From positions 1 through 64,000 of the forward strand of contig JADHNJ010000006.1 in NCBI GenBank assembly GCA_016779565.1: DNA of 64,000 nt, in the 5' to 3' direction. The first letter of the stretch is position 1, and the number at the start of each line of letters is the position of its first letter. The DNA is from Pseudomonadales bacterium (GTDB lineage Bacteria > Pseudomonadota > Gammaproteobacteria > Pseudomonadales > Azotimanducaceae). The position numbers and the translations under genes are program-made. Below are positions 9,732 through 19,189 of the stretch, in pieces. A model generated the notes under the pieces. That model saw nothing but the letters and a program-made list of their open reading frames with translations, did not search any database and was not told where the DNA came from.

Positions 9732-10301
9732 TTATGCGAGTTGATCTTTTTCCCAAAGAACCTCTCCGGTAGCTGAGGCCCTGGCAATTGCCCGGCCTAG
9801 TACAAAAAGATAATCGGAAAAGCGATTCAAAAACTGTAAGCCCGCTGAGTTGATGGCCTCACTAGCTGCGAGGGCAATTAGGCTGCGCTCTGCTCGGCGG
9901 CAGGTGCTGCGTGCAACGTGACACTGGGCAATTAAGATCGATCCGCCAGGCAGGATGAAGTTTTCTAGGGGATCTAGATCTTCATTCAAAGCGTCAAGTC
10001 GGACCTCGATCAACGAAGTATGGTGCGCTTGAATGAGCTCGAATCCGGGAATAGATACTTCGCCGCCAAGATCGAAAATGCGATGCTGGCAATAGCGTAA
10101 AAAGTCGCACCAGTCAGTTTGATTTGGCAGATCGGTCGTTTTTAGGTGTTCTATGAGCAAACCCAAATGCGCGTTGAGTTCGTCGATGTCCCCCATGGCA
10201 TTAACGCGTAAGCTATCTTTCTTAACACGACTGCCATCGCCTAAGCCGGTTTCACCATTGTCACCGGTTCGCGTGTAGATTTTAGTAAGACGTTTGCCCA
10301 T
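9732..10301 (-). CDS. Cob(I)alamin adenosyltransferase, PduO type
   Basis: Transfers the adenosyl group of ATP to cob(I)alamin, making coenzyme B12. The N-terminal ATP-binding motif KIYTRTGDNGETGLGDGSR and the downstream VNAMGDIDELNAHLG are diagnostic of the PduO family. RSTCRRAERSL and LQFLNRFSDYLFVLGR near the C-terminus complete the five-helix bundle signature. ATG 10301 gives 189 residues, the family length. A TTG at 10328 in frame adds 9 unlikely residues. The gene is convergent with aceF, with an 8-base gap and no clear terminator. With the BtuF-like protein it suggests corrinoid salvage. Confidence 0.92.
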   Translation of the reverse strand: MGKRLTKIYTRTGDNGETGLGDGSRVKKDSLRVNAMGDIDELNAHLGLLIEHLKTTDLPNQTDWCDFLRYCQHRIFDLGGEVSIPGFELIQAHHTSLIEVRLDALNEDLDPLENFILPGGSILIAQCHVARSTCRRAERSLIALAASEAINSAGLQFLNRFSDYLFVLGRAIARASATGEVLWEKDQLA

Positions 10302-10448
10302 TTCCGATCTCAGAGGGGTGAAAGTCAAGTGTACGTCAAATCTGATGCTTTATCCCACTCTAGAGCGGCGATCTATGGCTCAGCAGGTCAAGATTGACCA
10401 GCCCAGTATCTGATATGCTGAGGGTCAATTTCTAGCGGAGAACTCGTG

Positions 10449-10931
10449 ATGCCATCTTTTGATGTAGTTTCAGAAGTTGATCTTCAGGAAGTTAACAATG
10501 CGGTTGATCAAGCCAACCGAGAGCTTTCAACCCGTTATGACTTTCGGGGTGTTTCGGCATCCTTCGAACGACAGGGCGCCGAAGTAAAATTGACTGCCCA
10601 GGCAGACATTCAGCTGGATCAGATGCTCGACATTTTGAGAGAAAAACTGATTAAGAGAGGCATTGATCCTATGGTGATGGAAGCGGGGGATATACAACCT
10701 AGCGGTAAGTTACTGCATCAAACTGTGATCATGCGGCAGGGTATCGAATCTATGCTCGCCAAGAAAATGGTGAAGCTCATAAAAGATAAGAAGCTCAAAG
10801 TTCAAGCAGCAATTCAGGGCGAGCAGTTAAGAGTAACCGGCAAGAAGCGAGATGACTTACAGTTGGTCATGGCCGAGCTCAAAGCGGGTGAATTTGGTAT
10901 CCCACTTCAGTACCAGAATTTTAGAGACTAA
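10449..10931 (+). CDS. YajQ family cyclic-di-GMP/nucleotide-binding protein
   Basis: Small cytosolic protein of the YajQ (DUF520) family, members of which bind cyclic di-GMP or nucleotides and influence transcription or phage lytic development. The start [21 protein letters not shown], the middle STRYDFRG and the end [18 protein letters not shown] are all family hallmarks. It is 160 residues from ATG 10449, with GCGGAGAA at about 10435-10442 as ribosome binding site; the GTG just before it at 10446 is less likely. The ampG-like gene follows after one base, so cotranscription is likely. Confidence 0.93.
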   Translation: MPSFDVVSEVDLQEVNNAVDQANRELSTRYDFRGVSASFERQGAEVKLTAQADIQLDQMLDILREKLIKRGIDPMVMEAGDIQPSGKLLHQTVIMRQGIESMLAKKMVKLIKDKKLKVQAAIQGEQLRVTGKKRDDLQLVMAELKAGEFGIPLQYQNFRD

Positions 10932-10932
10932 T

Positions 10933-12231
10933 TTGGCCTCCGGACGGCAAACAGCAACCTGGCGGGCCGCGATCGCGAGCTACCGAAAGCCGGAAGTTAT
11001 ATCACTGGTCTTTTTAGGTTTCTCTGCAGGGCTTCCCTATCTGCTGGTGTTCGCAACGTTGACTGCTTGGCTGCGAGATGAAGGCGTTAGCCGGTCTGCT
11101 ATTGGGTTTTTTGCTTGGATCGGCATGATGTATTCCATCAAAGTGGTTTGGGCCCCTTTTGTGGATCAGCTGAAGCTACCGTTTTTAGGGGAAAGGCTCG
11201 GTCAGCGGCGCAGCTGGATGCTGTTGGGACAGTTAGGCATTGTCATTGCGCTTGCAGGCATGAGTCTGGTTGGTGCTGATTCGCTAGGGTTACTGGCGCT
11301 TTTAGCGTTATTGGTGGCTTTTTCTTCGGCGACCCAAGATGTCGCGATAGATGCGTATCGTATAGAGATTGCAGATGTCAGCCAGCAAGCCGCGCTCTCG
11401 GCTGGCTACATCGCAGGCTATCGAACCGCTTTACTAGTGTCAGGTGCCGGCGCGCTCTACGCGGCAGAGTATTTGGGGTGGACCGCTGCTTATCAAGTGA
11501 TGGCCACCTGCGGCCTGGTGGGTGTGCTGACCACACTCTTGATTAAGCAGCCGCAAGCGACAGTTCAAGGTGAAGCGGGTGTTGGCTGGGAGAAAAGTTG
11601 GTGGCGCTGGGTCGTTGGACTTTTCGTTGATCCCATCACTAATTTCTTGCAAAGAAACGGTCAATTCGCGCTATTTATTTTAGCGTTTATCGCGATGTAT
11701 CGTCTGAGCGATATCACCATGGGGATTATGGCGAATCCCTTTTATTTGGACTTAGGGTTTACCAAGCTAGAGATTGCTAACATCGCCAAAGGCTTGGGGT
11801 TCGGCGTGTCCTTATTCGGGTCATTCCTTGGGGGTGTCTTGGTTTTGCGTTTTGGGCTTTTGCCGACCCTACTGACTGGAGCGGTCTTGGTTGCAACGAC
11901 CAATATCTTATTTGCCTCATTAGCGCTCTTTGAGCCCAGTTTGTTGGGGTTGGCGATCATTATTAGCGCAGACAATCTCAGCGGCGGAATCGCGGCGACC
12001 AGTTTCGTGGCCTATTTGTCAAGCTTGACTGCAACAGCCTACACCGCAACACAGTACGCGCTTTTTAGTTCTTTGATGACGTTGCCCGGCAAATTCACGA
12101 GTGGTTTTTCTGGAATCATTGTAGATGGGTTAGGTTACCCAACTTTTTTTCTGCTCTCAGGCTTGTTTGGTTTACCGGCCATCTTGATGGTTTTCTACCT
12201 TCTTCGCCGTGAGCAACAAAGTGTTCACTAG
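10933..12231 (+). CDS. ampG: AmpG-like muropeptide permease (MFS)
   Basis: Twelve-helix major facilitator of the AmpG group, which imports GlcNAc-anhydromuramyl peptides for cell-wall recycling. It pairs functionally with AmpD (2.9 kb). The N-terminal segment SLVFLGFSAGLPYLLVFATL, then the loop SRSAIGFFAWIGMMYSIKVVWAPFVD, and SSATQDVAIDAYRIE are characteristic of AmpG. From TTG 10933, two bases after the yajQ stop, it is 432 residues. The reading frame is open further upstream inside yajQ, but that extension is out of frame with a real protein and is rejected. No clear terminator follows. Confidence 0.88.
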   Translation: MASGRQTATWRAAIASYRKPEVISLVFLGFSAGLPYLLVFATLTAWLRDEGVSRSAIGFFAWIGMMYSIKVVWAPFVDQLKLPFLGERLGQRRSWMLLGQLGIVIALAGMSLVGADSLGLLALLALLVAFSSATQDVAIDAYRIEIADVSQQAALSAGYIAGYRTALLVSGAGALYAAEYLGWTAAYQVMATCGLVGVLTTLLIKQPQATVQGEAGVGWEKSWWRWVVGLFVDPITNFLQRNGQFALFILAFIAMYRLSDITMGIMANPFYLDLGFTKLEIANIAKGLGFGVSLFGSFLGGVLVLRFGLLPTLLTGAVLVATTNILFASLALFEPSLLGLAIIISADNLSGGIAATSFVAYLSSLTATAYTATQYALFSSLMTLPGKFTSGFSGIIVDGLGYPTFFLLSGLFGLPAILMVFYLLRREQQSVH

Positions 12232-12269
12232 GCTATAAGATGTCTAGGTAGCAGCCCACCCAGCGGTGC

Positions 12270-12608
12270 TTATTCGTTAGGTGTTAAGGTGTCCCTGTCC
12301 TCTTGACCAGGCCGCCATTGAAAGCGATTCAAGTTGACTCGCCTATTGTCCGATACTATCCCTTCGGCCAACAGACGGTTGGTTTGTCTCAGGTAATTGG
12401 GGTTAGTAATACGGCCTGATGCATTGACAACCCGGTGCCAGGGCAACGCAGTGCCATTTGGCAGCTCTGATAATAGCCTGCCAACCCAGCGAGCTTGACC
12501 CGGGATGCCAGCCATATCGGCCAGTTGTCCATAGGTAACAACCTTGCCTCTTGGAATCGCAGCTATGATCTGCCAAACAGTTTGTTTTTTGGAATCAGAA
12601 TCAATCAC
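12270..12608 (-). CDS. Alkyltransferase-like DNA-binding protein (Atl/YbaZ)
   Basis: MGMT-fold protein of 112 residues that lacks the reactive cysteine. The normal alkyl-acceptor PCHR is replaced by PWHR in ALPWHRVV (about residue 69-71), the hallmark of alkyltransferase-like proteins. These bind O6-alkylguanine and recruit nucleotide excision repair rather than repairing the base themselves. The N-terminal IPRGKVVTYGQLADMAG is the winged-helix recognition part, and GRLLSELPNG follows. Length and motif fit Escherichia coli YbaZ. It is convergent with ampG. Confidence 0.88.
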   Translation of the reverse strand: MIDSDSKKQTVWQIIAAIPRGKVVTYGQLADMAGIPGQARWVGRLLSELPNGTALPWHRVVNASGRITNPNYLRQTNRLLAEGIVSDNRRVNLNRFQWRPGQEDRDTLTPNE

Positions 12609-12692
12609 TTATTGGCCTTATTACAGTGATTTTTCAGGCATTTTAGGCGATCAAAATCGGAACTCGGTTTTGGCTTGGGTTTTTCAAAGATT

Positions 12693-12719
12693 TTAGCACT
12701 CTACCCTTGACTCTGCTAA
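12693..12719. promoter_or_regulatory. Degenerate second CIRCE-like element upstream of groES
   Basis: A perfect left half TTAGCACTC (12693-12701), a 9-base spacer, then CTCTGCTAA (12711-12719), which keeps TGCTAA but misses the first three bases of the consensus right half. It overlaps the presumed -35 hexamer (12707-12712), so a repressor bound here would block RNA polymerase. It may be a weak second HrcA site or a decayed duplicate. Confidence 0.6.
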
Positions 12720-12734
12720 AAGTGACCCTATTAT
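12707..12734 (+). promoter_or_regulatory. Predicted sigma-70 promoter of groES-groEL
   Basis: TTGACT (12707-12712), 16-base spacer, TATTAT (12729-12734). The -10 end coincides with the first base of the perfect CIRCE, so the start site lies within the operator. No heat-shock sigma-32 promoter was recognised with confidence. Confidence 0.65.
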
Positions 12735-12760
12735 TAGCACTCCTTAGGGGAGAGTGCTAA
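12734..12760. promoter_or_regulatory. CIRCE operator (HrcA binding site)
   Basis: Perfect inverted repeat TTAGCACTC - 9 bases - GAGTGCTAA, identical to the CIRCE consensus. It lies 96 bases before groES and directly after the -10 box. HrcA represses from CIRCE and releases it on heat stress in groESL and dnaK operons. No hrcA gene is in the window. Confidence 0.95.
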
Positions 12761-12856
12761 AAGACTGGGCAAGCCGTTGCCGAGGTTTTTAGCTGATATC
12801 AGAAACAAGCTGGCCGGCCATTTGGAGTCGGCGCAATCTTAGATTGGGAGATCAGA

Positions 12857-13144
12857 ATGAATATTCGTCCATTACAAGATCGAGTGGTCGTACGACGTCT
12901 GGAAGAAGAAACCAAATCTGCTGGCGGGATCGTTATTCCCGGTTCGGCAGCGGAAAAACCTTCTCAAGGGGAAGTCTTAGCAGTTGGAACGGGCAAAAAG
13001 CTCGACAACGGGACTGTTCAGTCAGTAGACCTGGCGGTTGGCGACAAAGTGCTCTTTGGGCAATATGCCGGTAGCACCGTAAAGGTTGATGGTGAAGAAT
13101 TGCTAGTCATGAGCGAAAGCGAAGTGTTTGGGGTGATCGAGTAA
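12857..13144 (+). CDS. groES: Co-chaperonin GroES
   Basis: Heptameric 10-kDa lid of the GroEL chaperonin. The 95 residues begin [20 protein letters not shown], contain the mobile loop [11 protein letters not shown] (about residues 21-31), and end [15 protein letters not shown], all standard for GroES. A GGGAGATCAG leader precedes the ATG. It is expressed with groEL from the CIRCE-controlled promoter about 120 bases upstream. Confidence 0.98.
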   Translation: MNIRPLQDRVVVRRLEEETKSAGGIVIPGSAAEKPSQGEVLAVGTGKKLDNGTVQSVDLAVGDKVLFGQYAGSTVKVDGEELLVMSESEVFGVIE

Positions 13145-13173
13145 GCATCCCTAATGGCAGTGCTCACGCGTAA

Positions 13174-14871
<1,698 letters not shown>

Positions 14872-14892
14872 TACGCCCTTCCGGCAAAAAGA

Positions 14893-14917
14893 CCCCGCTT
14901 TGAGCGGGGTTTTTTTT
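14893..14917 (+). terminator. Intrinsic terminator of groESL
   Basis: CCCCGC (14893-14898), loop TTTGA, GCGGGG (14904-14909), followed by eight T (14910-14917). It sits just after groEL and before the DUF2835 gene. Confidence 0.92.
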
Positions 14918-14938
14918 GTGTTAAACCCTAGCACCAAG

Positions 14939-15196
14939 ATGGTAAGCGAAACTTTAAGTAAGATGATTGAACAATTTGCACTCCGAATATCTGCTGAGGA
15001 AATGCAGCGGTATTACGCTGGGGCTGCCCGGGTCGTCATTGTGCGTGCCGAAAGTGGTCGGCGTATTCAATTCTCTGCTGAACATTTAAGGCAGTTCGTG
15101 AGTTCAACGGGCATTGCCGGGTGGTTTGAAATTGAGTATGACGGCAACGGTAAGTTTATTCGGATTGACTGCTTGAAAAGGTTTGTCGATGTATAG
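14939..15196 (+). CDS. DUF2835 family protein
   Basis: Small protein of unknown function (85 residues from ATG 14939) matching the DUF2835 family: LRISAEEMQRYYAGAARVVIVRAESGRRIQFSAEHLRQFV is the conserved core, split here by sense only. Members are frequent in gammaproteobacteria and uncharacterised. An upstream start at 14900 would lie inside the groEL terminator and is rejected. ATG 14963 (M-I-E-Q-F-A-L-R-I-S) is an equally good start. It lacks a signal peptide or membrane segment. Confidence 0.75.
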   Translation: MVSETLSKMIEQFALRISAEEMQRYYAGAARVVIVRAESGRRIQFSAEHLRQFVSSTGIAGWFEIEYDGNGKFIRIDCLKRFVDV

Positions 15197-15225
15197 GAAA
15201 AGCTTATGTTTTGAACAAAGTTTGG

Positions 15226-15231
15226 TATAGT
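15226..15231 (+). promoter_or_regulatory. Probable extended -10 promoter of the 15300 gene
   Basis: TATAGT preceded by TGG (extended -10 form) lies about 70 bases before the start codon at 15300. No convincing -35 hexamer is visible at 17 bases. Confidence 0.4.
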
Positions 15232-15299
15232 ACTTTGAAGTCTGCTGAAGCACTTGCAAGCAGCATATAAGTTTCGGTTAAACATACTGGGGAAAGCGC

Positions 15300-15977
15300 A
15301 TGGACATACCATTATTTTCATCTTATGGCATAGACTATTTGTTTCGTTGGGGACATTTTCTATTCGGCATCGTTTGGATCGGGTTGCTGTACTATTTTAA
15401 TTTTGTTCAAACGGAATATTTTAAAGAAGCCGACCCGGCTCATCGCTCTGGCGCCATTCAAAAGCTCGTCCCTAGGGCGCTTTGGTGGTTCAGATGGGGC
15501 GCGGCGTTTACATTCTTAACTGGCTTGTACCTTCTATATGTTTTACATGGTGCATTGACGTACGACATCACAGTGGGTGCAACGCTTGGAACTCTGATGG
15601 CCATTAATGTTTGGTTTATTATCTGGCCTAATCAGAAAATTGTCATAGCCTCTGCGACTCAGGTCGCTGAAGGTGGAGAAGCCTTGCCAGAGGCCGCAGG
15701 TGCTGCGCCAAAAGCTGCATTAGCTTCTCGCACGAACACGCTATTTTCGATTCCTATGTTGTTTTTCATGGGATCTTCCGCGCATTTGCCGAGCGGCATC
15801 GTTACGGATTCCATGGCAGCCTCAACCGCAAGTTTGATCGTGGTCTTCTTGATTATTTTAGCGTTAGAAGTCAATGCGATACGCGGTAAACAGGGTCCAA
15901 TGACCTCGGTCGCGGGTGTGATTCACTGTGGTCTAGGGCTAACGGCTGTTCTATACGCTTGTATGCATTTGTTGTGA
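15300..15977 (+). CDS. Membrane protein with urate oxidase N-terminal-like (PuuD-type) domain
   Basis: Integral membrane protein of 225 residues with about six hydrophobic segments. RWGHFLFGIVWIGLLYYFNFVQ near the start, ALWWFRWGAAFTFLTGLYLLY in the middle, and NVWFIIWPNQKIVIA near residue 105 match the N-terminal membrane domain of PuuD-type urate hydroxylases. PuuD itself adds a C-terminal cytochrome c domain; this protein has no CxxCH, so it is the membrane part only. Conserved His residues may bind haem. No purine-degradation gene is near, so urate as substrate is unproven. It is followed by its own terminator. Confidence 0.7.
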   Translation: MDIPLFSSYGIDYLFRWGHFLFGIVWIGLLYYFNFVQTEYFKEADPAHRSGAIQKLVPRALWWFRWGAAFTFLTGLYLLYVLHGALTYDITVGATLGTLMAINVWFIIWPNQKIVIASATQVAEGGEALPEAAGAAPKAALASRTNTLFSIPMLFFMGSSAHLPSGIVTDSMAASTASLIVVFLIILALEVNAIRGKQGPMTSVAGVIHCGLGLTAVLYACMHLL

Positions 15978-16002
15978 TCTAAACGACAAATTGACTTAAA
16001 AT

Positions 16003-16030
16003 ACGGGGCGAAATGTGCCCCGTTTTTTTT
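16003..16030 (+). terminator. Intrinsic terminator after the urate-oxidase-N-like gene
   Basis: ACGGGGC (16003-16009), 7-base loop, GCCCCGT (16017-16023), then a T run to 16030. It separates the gene ending at 15977 from the one starting at 16043. Confidence 0.9.
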
Positions 16031-16042
16031 GGACATGTGCTA

Positions 16043-16807
16043 ATGACTGATGATTTGAAAAAGATTGATGATCTACCATCGATTACACCCGATGCTGAGG
16101 ATGTGTCCTCTTACCGGCGAGGTGCTCGTGCAGAAGCGCCAAAGCAAAGCAATTTTAATGGCATTTTGATGTTTGTTATCGCGCTGATGGTAGGTGTTAT
16201 GGGCTTTGGTGGTTATGTGCTGTTTCAGGTACAGCAGAAGCTGAGTGAGGCGAATGTGCTGCTGACCAAAAGCCAGGCGAGTATCTTAGAGCTTGAGGGA
16301 AGGCTAGCGGCCACGGGTTCTGACGTTTCTGCGACGTTTGCGACCCTACAAGAACAATCGAATCGAAATTTCAGTGAAATTGATAAACTTTGGGCGGTTG
16401 CCTATCGGCAAAATCGTCCGAAGATCGAACAGGTTGCCGCTGATCTTGAGGCCGCTGTGACAACTTTTAAGGCCGAATTGGATCCAATTGCGGGCACGGT
16501 GTCAGGCATTGGTGATAATTTCGACTCACTGAACAAAGATATGATCGGTCTCAAGGATCAGTTGTCGATAAACAATCAGGAGTTGGGCACGGAGGTTGGA
16601 TTGATTCGCCAGCAAGTTCAAGATCAAACTGACGCGTTAGAGACTCAGCGTCGCTCGTTGACGACTTTGGTTAAGAAGATTGACGAGGCAAATGCCGATA
16701 TTCGGTCGAACCTTGAATATCGACAGAGGCACAACATGGAAGTGCTTGAAATGAAAAAACAGATTCAGCAGTTAGCGGAGCTGCAAGGGGCCAATCAACC
16801 CCTTTAG
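16043..16807 (+). CDS. Membrane-anchored coiled-coil protein of unknown function
   Basis: Not assigned to a known family. From ATG 16043 it has 254 residues: a polar, acidic N-terminus (about 1-37), one transmembrane helix (about 38-60, ILMFVIALMVGVMGFGGYVL), then a long region rich in Gln, Glu, Leu and Ala that looks like coiled coil to the C-terminus. This predicts a cytoplasmic tail and a periplasmic rod. The ATG at 16013 in the same frame lies in the preceding terminator and is rejected. Its stop overlaps the convergent gspB-like stop by 4 bases. The layout resembles cell-envelope scaffold proteins, but no function is claimed. Confidence 0.7.
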   Translation: MTDDLKKIDDLPSITPDAEDVSSYRRGARAEAPKQSNFNGILMFVIALMVGVMGFGGYVLFQVQQKLSEANVLLTKSQASILELEGRLAATGSDVSATFATLQEQSNRNFSEIDKLWAVAYRQNRPKIEQVAADLEAAVTTFKAELDPIAGTVSGIGDNFDSLNKDMIGLKDQLSINNQELGTEVGLIRQQVQDQTDALETQRRSLTTLVKKIDEANADIRSNLEYRQRHNMEVLEMKKQIQQLAELQGANQPL

Positions 16808-17412
16808 TCGTCTGCCCATTGGCTCAAAACGCTAACAGGAACCGAATGGGTTTGATGACGGATAACGACACCATCTTCGGTGATTTGGCTGAGTTCGAGA
16901 CCAGAACCGAATCGCTCTAGCTCTCGTAGTGCTTGCCCATTAATGACAACCATTCTTAGCGTGGCGTCACTAGCGTAGATATGGCTAGAAAAGCGTATCG
17001 CCGCAATCTCGTCAGCGATAGCACTTGGCAGCTTTCCATCACCCCCAGGGATAGGGGTCTTAGCGATGGGTTCTGTACGTTTGATGGCCGCACTGGACCT
17101 AAGCTCAGGGGGCTGTTCGGTTGGGGTGTAGACTGGAGTATTCTGAGTCCTCATTGATGGGCGCGGACTTGGCTCAACGGCGGGGCTAGAACGCGTAACT
17201 TTCTCTGGCTGAACGCGTGTCTGACTAAAAAAAATCAACCAAGTAACCAGCGCGACCAAGGTGATCAGAATTAAAGCGCTGATGACGATAGTCCACGGCA
17301 CGCCGCCTCGGTTTGACCTGCCGGGTCGCTGATGAATCGTATTCAGAGAAGGCGTGCGATACGCCTTCTTCTCTTCCTCTGATTTATTTAATGCATCTAG
17401 AATGTAGGACAT
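16804..17412 (-). CDS. GspB-like type II secretion accessory protein
   Basis: 202-residue bitopic protein: N-terminal MSYILDALNKSEEEKK (the shared start of GspB/ExeB proteins), a transmembrane helix at about 40-64, a Pro/Ser-rich linker, and a C-terminal periplasmic domain (IYASDATLRMVVINGQAL ... SQITEDGVVI) matching the GspB domain. GspA-GspB complexes bind peptidoglycan and help the type II secretin assemble through the cell wall. It overlaps the stop of the gspA-like gene by one base, so the two are translationally coupled. No other type II secretion gene is nearby. Confidence 0.82.
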   Translation of the reverse strand: MSYILDALNKSEEEKKAYRTPSLNTIHQRPGRSNRGGVPWTIVISALILITLVALVTWLIFFSQTRVQPEKVTRSSPAVEPSPRPSMRTQNTPVYTPTEQPPELRSSAAIKRTEPIAKTPIPGGDGKLPSAIADEIAAIRFSSHIYASDATLRMVVINGQALRELERFGSGLELSQITEDGVVIRHQTHSVPVSVLSQWADD

Positions 17413-19154
17413 TACAACCTAACTCCATCTAACCTAGGCGTAGGGATGTCATCTGCATCATTAATTTTGATCCAAGTTTTGACACCGGCAATACCATCTG
17501 GCGTTAGCCCGGTCACGAGCTGAAACTGTCGGACTTCGGACTCCAAGCGCCCATCGAAAACATAGCCAGGACTGGTCGAGCCGGGACGCTCGTTGATCAC
17601 TTGTAAACGATTGACCAACCAGTCAACAGCCGGTCCCCGATCTCCCAGTGAAATTGGCGCCTTGTATCCAGGGGGCGCTCGCCATAAAAGGGTAAAGTTA
17701 CCGCTCCAAGCATCGAGCAATTCTGATATGGCGACCTCATGACGCTCTCCGCCCACACTCAAAACGGCCATTTCTCTTGTTAAGCTTTGGAGGGTGAACC
17801 ACTGATTGTTTAAATTAATAACAACCGGCCTATCGAAATCATTCATTTCGTTGAGGCCTGCGATGCTGGAGAAGCAGAATAGACCAATGGTTTCGGCCAG
17901 CTCACAGGTGGCTGATTCGGGGTCGGTGAAATCAACGCCCCAGAGACCGAGCAGATCATTAAGAGCAGCGCCGGCTCGGTTATGCCCCTGGATGAGTGCC
18001 AGTGAGGTCAACGGACGTCCCGGCTCTGTTTCAGTTATTTGATTGACCAAAGGTTGGTTAAGGGTAAGTGATGTCGGCTGATCTTGGGGTTCTGAACCTG
18101 TAAAGGATTGATCAATGACTGGCGCTTTCTCTGTGACCTCCGATGCTCTTTGTGTGACCGGCTGCTCTTGAGGTGCTGCCTCAACGCTTTTGGCCTCGTC
18201 AACGAGGGTGCCAGTGGATGCAGTCAGTGCCGCCTCTCTAGATGGGTTTACCAGCATCAACACAACGACAGCAATCAGCATAGCGAGTCCGCCGCCCAAG
18301 CCTAGCGCGAGCGCTCTCCAGTTCATGGCTGGTTTGGAAGCGCCTCCGAGGATTTCTCTCGCAGCCTTGCTAACGATTTTTGGTGTGACTTGTAGCTCAC
18401 CCTCTGAATAAGTACCGAGGAGGGACCGGTCGCAGATCAAGTTGATGATTCTCGGTATCCCTTGGCTTATTTTATAGATTCGATCTACTGCTGGTTTCGA
18501 AAAAAAGGAACCCTTTGCGCCCGCAATGGTTAGCCTGTGTTTAATATAAGCTGATATCTCCTCCCGGTTGAGGGCATCTAAATGAAAGCGGGCTGTGATA
18601 CGTTGCGATAATTGTCTTAGTTCAGGTTTCGCTAATAAAGATAGGAGTTCGGGCTGACCAAGCAGGATAATCTGCAATAGTTTACGTTGATTGGTTTCTA
18701 AGTTGGTCAGTAATCTGAGCTGTTCGAGCACCTCAGTCGACAAATTTTGGGCTTCATCGATAATCAATACCGTTCTTCGATCCTTAGCGTGCGCCTCGAG
18801 TAAATAGGCGTTCATACAGTCAGTTAAGACTTTGATTGTTGCGTCTTTAGGATATTGAATTTTTAGATCATCGCACGCGGCAGCGAGTAGTTCCCCTGCG
18901 GTGAGTTTTGGGTTCAGGATAAAAGCGGTGTCAACTTGACTGGGAATTTGCTCTAGGAGGCACCGACATATCGTGGTCTTGCCAGTGCCAACCTCACCGG
19001 ACAACAAAATAAAAGCGCCATCCCCCTGTATCCCATAGAGCAGATGCGCCAAGGCCTCTCTATGGCGATCGCTCATGTAGAGATACTGAGGATTTGGGGC
19101 AATCGAGAACGGCGATTCTTTCAGCCCGAAATAATCGTTATAGATGGACGTCAA
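17412..19154 (-). CDS. GspA/ExeA-like AAA ATPase with peptidoglycan-binding domain
   Basis: 580-residue protein with an N-terminal AAA ATPase: Walker A GEVGTGKTT (about 49-57) and Walker B VLIIDEAQNL (about 133). A single transmembrane helix near 285-305 follows, then a periplasmic region ending in a PG_binding_1-type domain (LGDRGPAVDWLVNRLQ ... VRQFQLVTGLTPDGIAGVKT). This is the domain order of ExeA/GspA, which uses ATP to remodel or bind peptidoglycan for secretin assembly. The following gspB-like gene is coupled by one-base overlap. The MTSIYNDYFGLKESPFSIAPNP start is typical of the family. Confidence 0.9.
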   Translation of the reverse strand: MTSIYNDYFGLKESPFSIAPNPQYLYMSDRHREALAHLLYGIQGDGAFILLSGEVGTGKTTICRCLLEQIPSQVDTAFILNPKLTAGELLAAACDDLKIQYPKDATIKVLTDCMNAYLLEAHAKDRRTVLIIDEAQNLSTEVLEQLRLLTNLETNQRKLLQIILLGQPELLSLLAKPELRQLSQRITARFHLDALNREEISAYIKHRLTIAGAKGSFFSKPAVDRIYKISQGIPRIINLICDRSLLGTYSEGELQVTPKIVSKAAREILGGASKPAMNWRALALGLGGGLAMLIAVVVLMLVNPSREAALTASTGTLVDEAKSVEAAPQEQPVTQRASEVTEKAPVIDQSFTGSEPQDQPTSLTLNQPLVNQITETEPGRPLTSLALIQGHNRAGAALNDLLGLWGVDFTDPESATCELAETIGLFCFSSIAGLNEMNDFDRPVVINLNNQWFTLQSLTREMAVLSVGGERHEVAISELLDAWSGNFTLLWRAPPGYKAPISLGDRGPAVDWLVNRLQVINERPGSTSPGYVFDGRLESEVRQFQLVTGLTPDGIAGVKTWIKINDADDIPTPRLDGVRL

Positions 19155-19189
19155 AAAGCTTCCTCCGAGGCGGTAGCATAACAGGACTG

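Noticed and set aside
14900-14938. Upstream start for the DUF2835 protein
   Set aside because: It overlaps the groEL terminator stem and T-run.
16013-16042. Upstream start for the coiled-coil protein
   Set aside because: It lies inside the terminator hairpin of the preceding gene.
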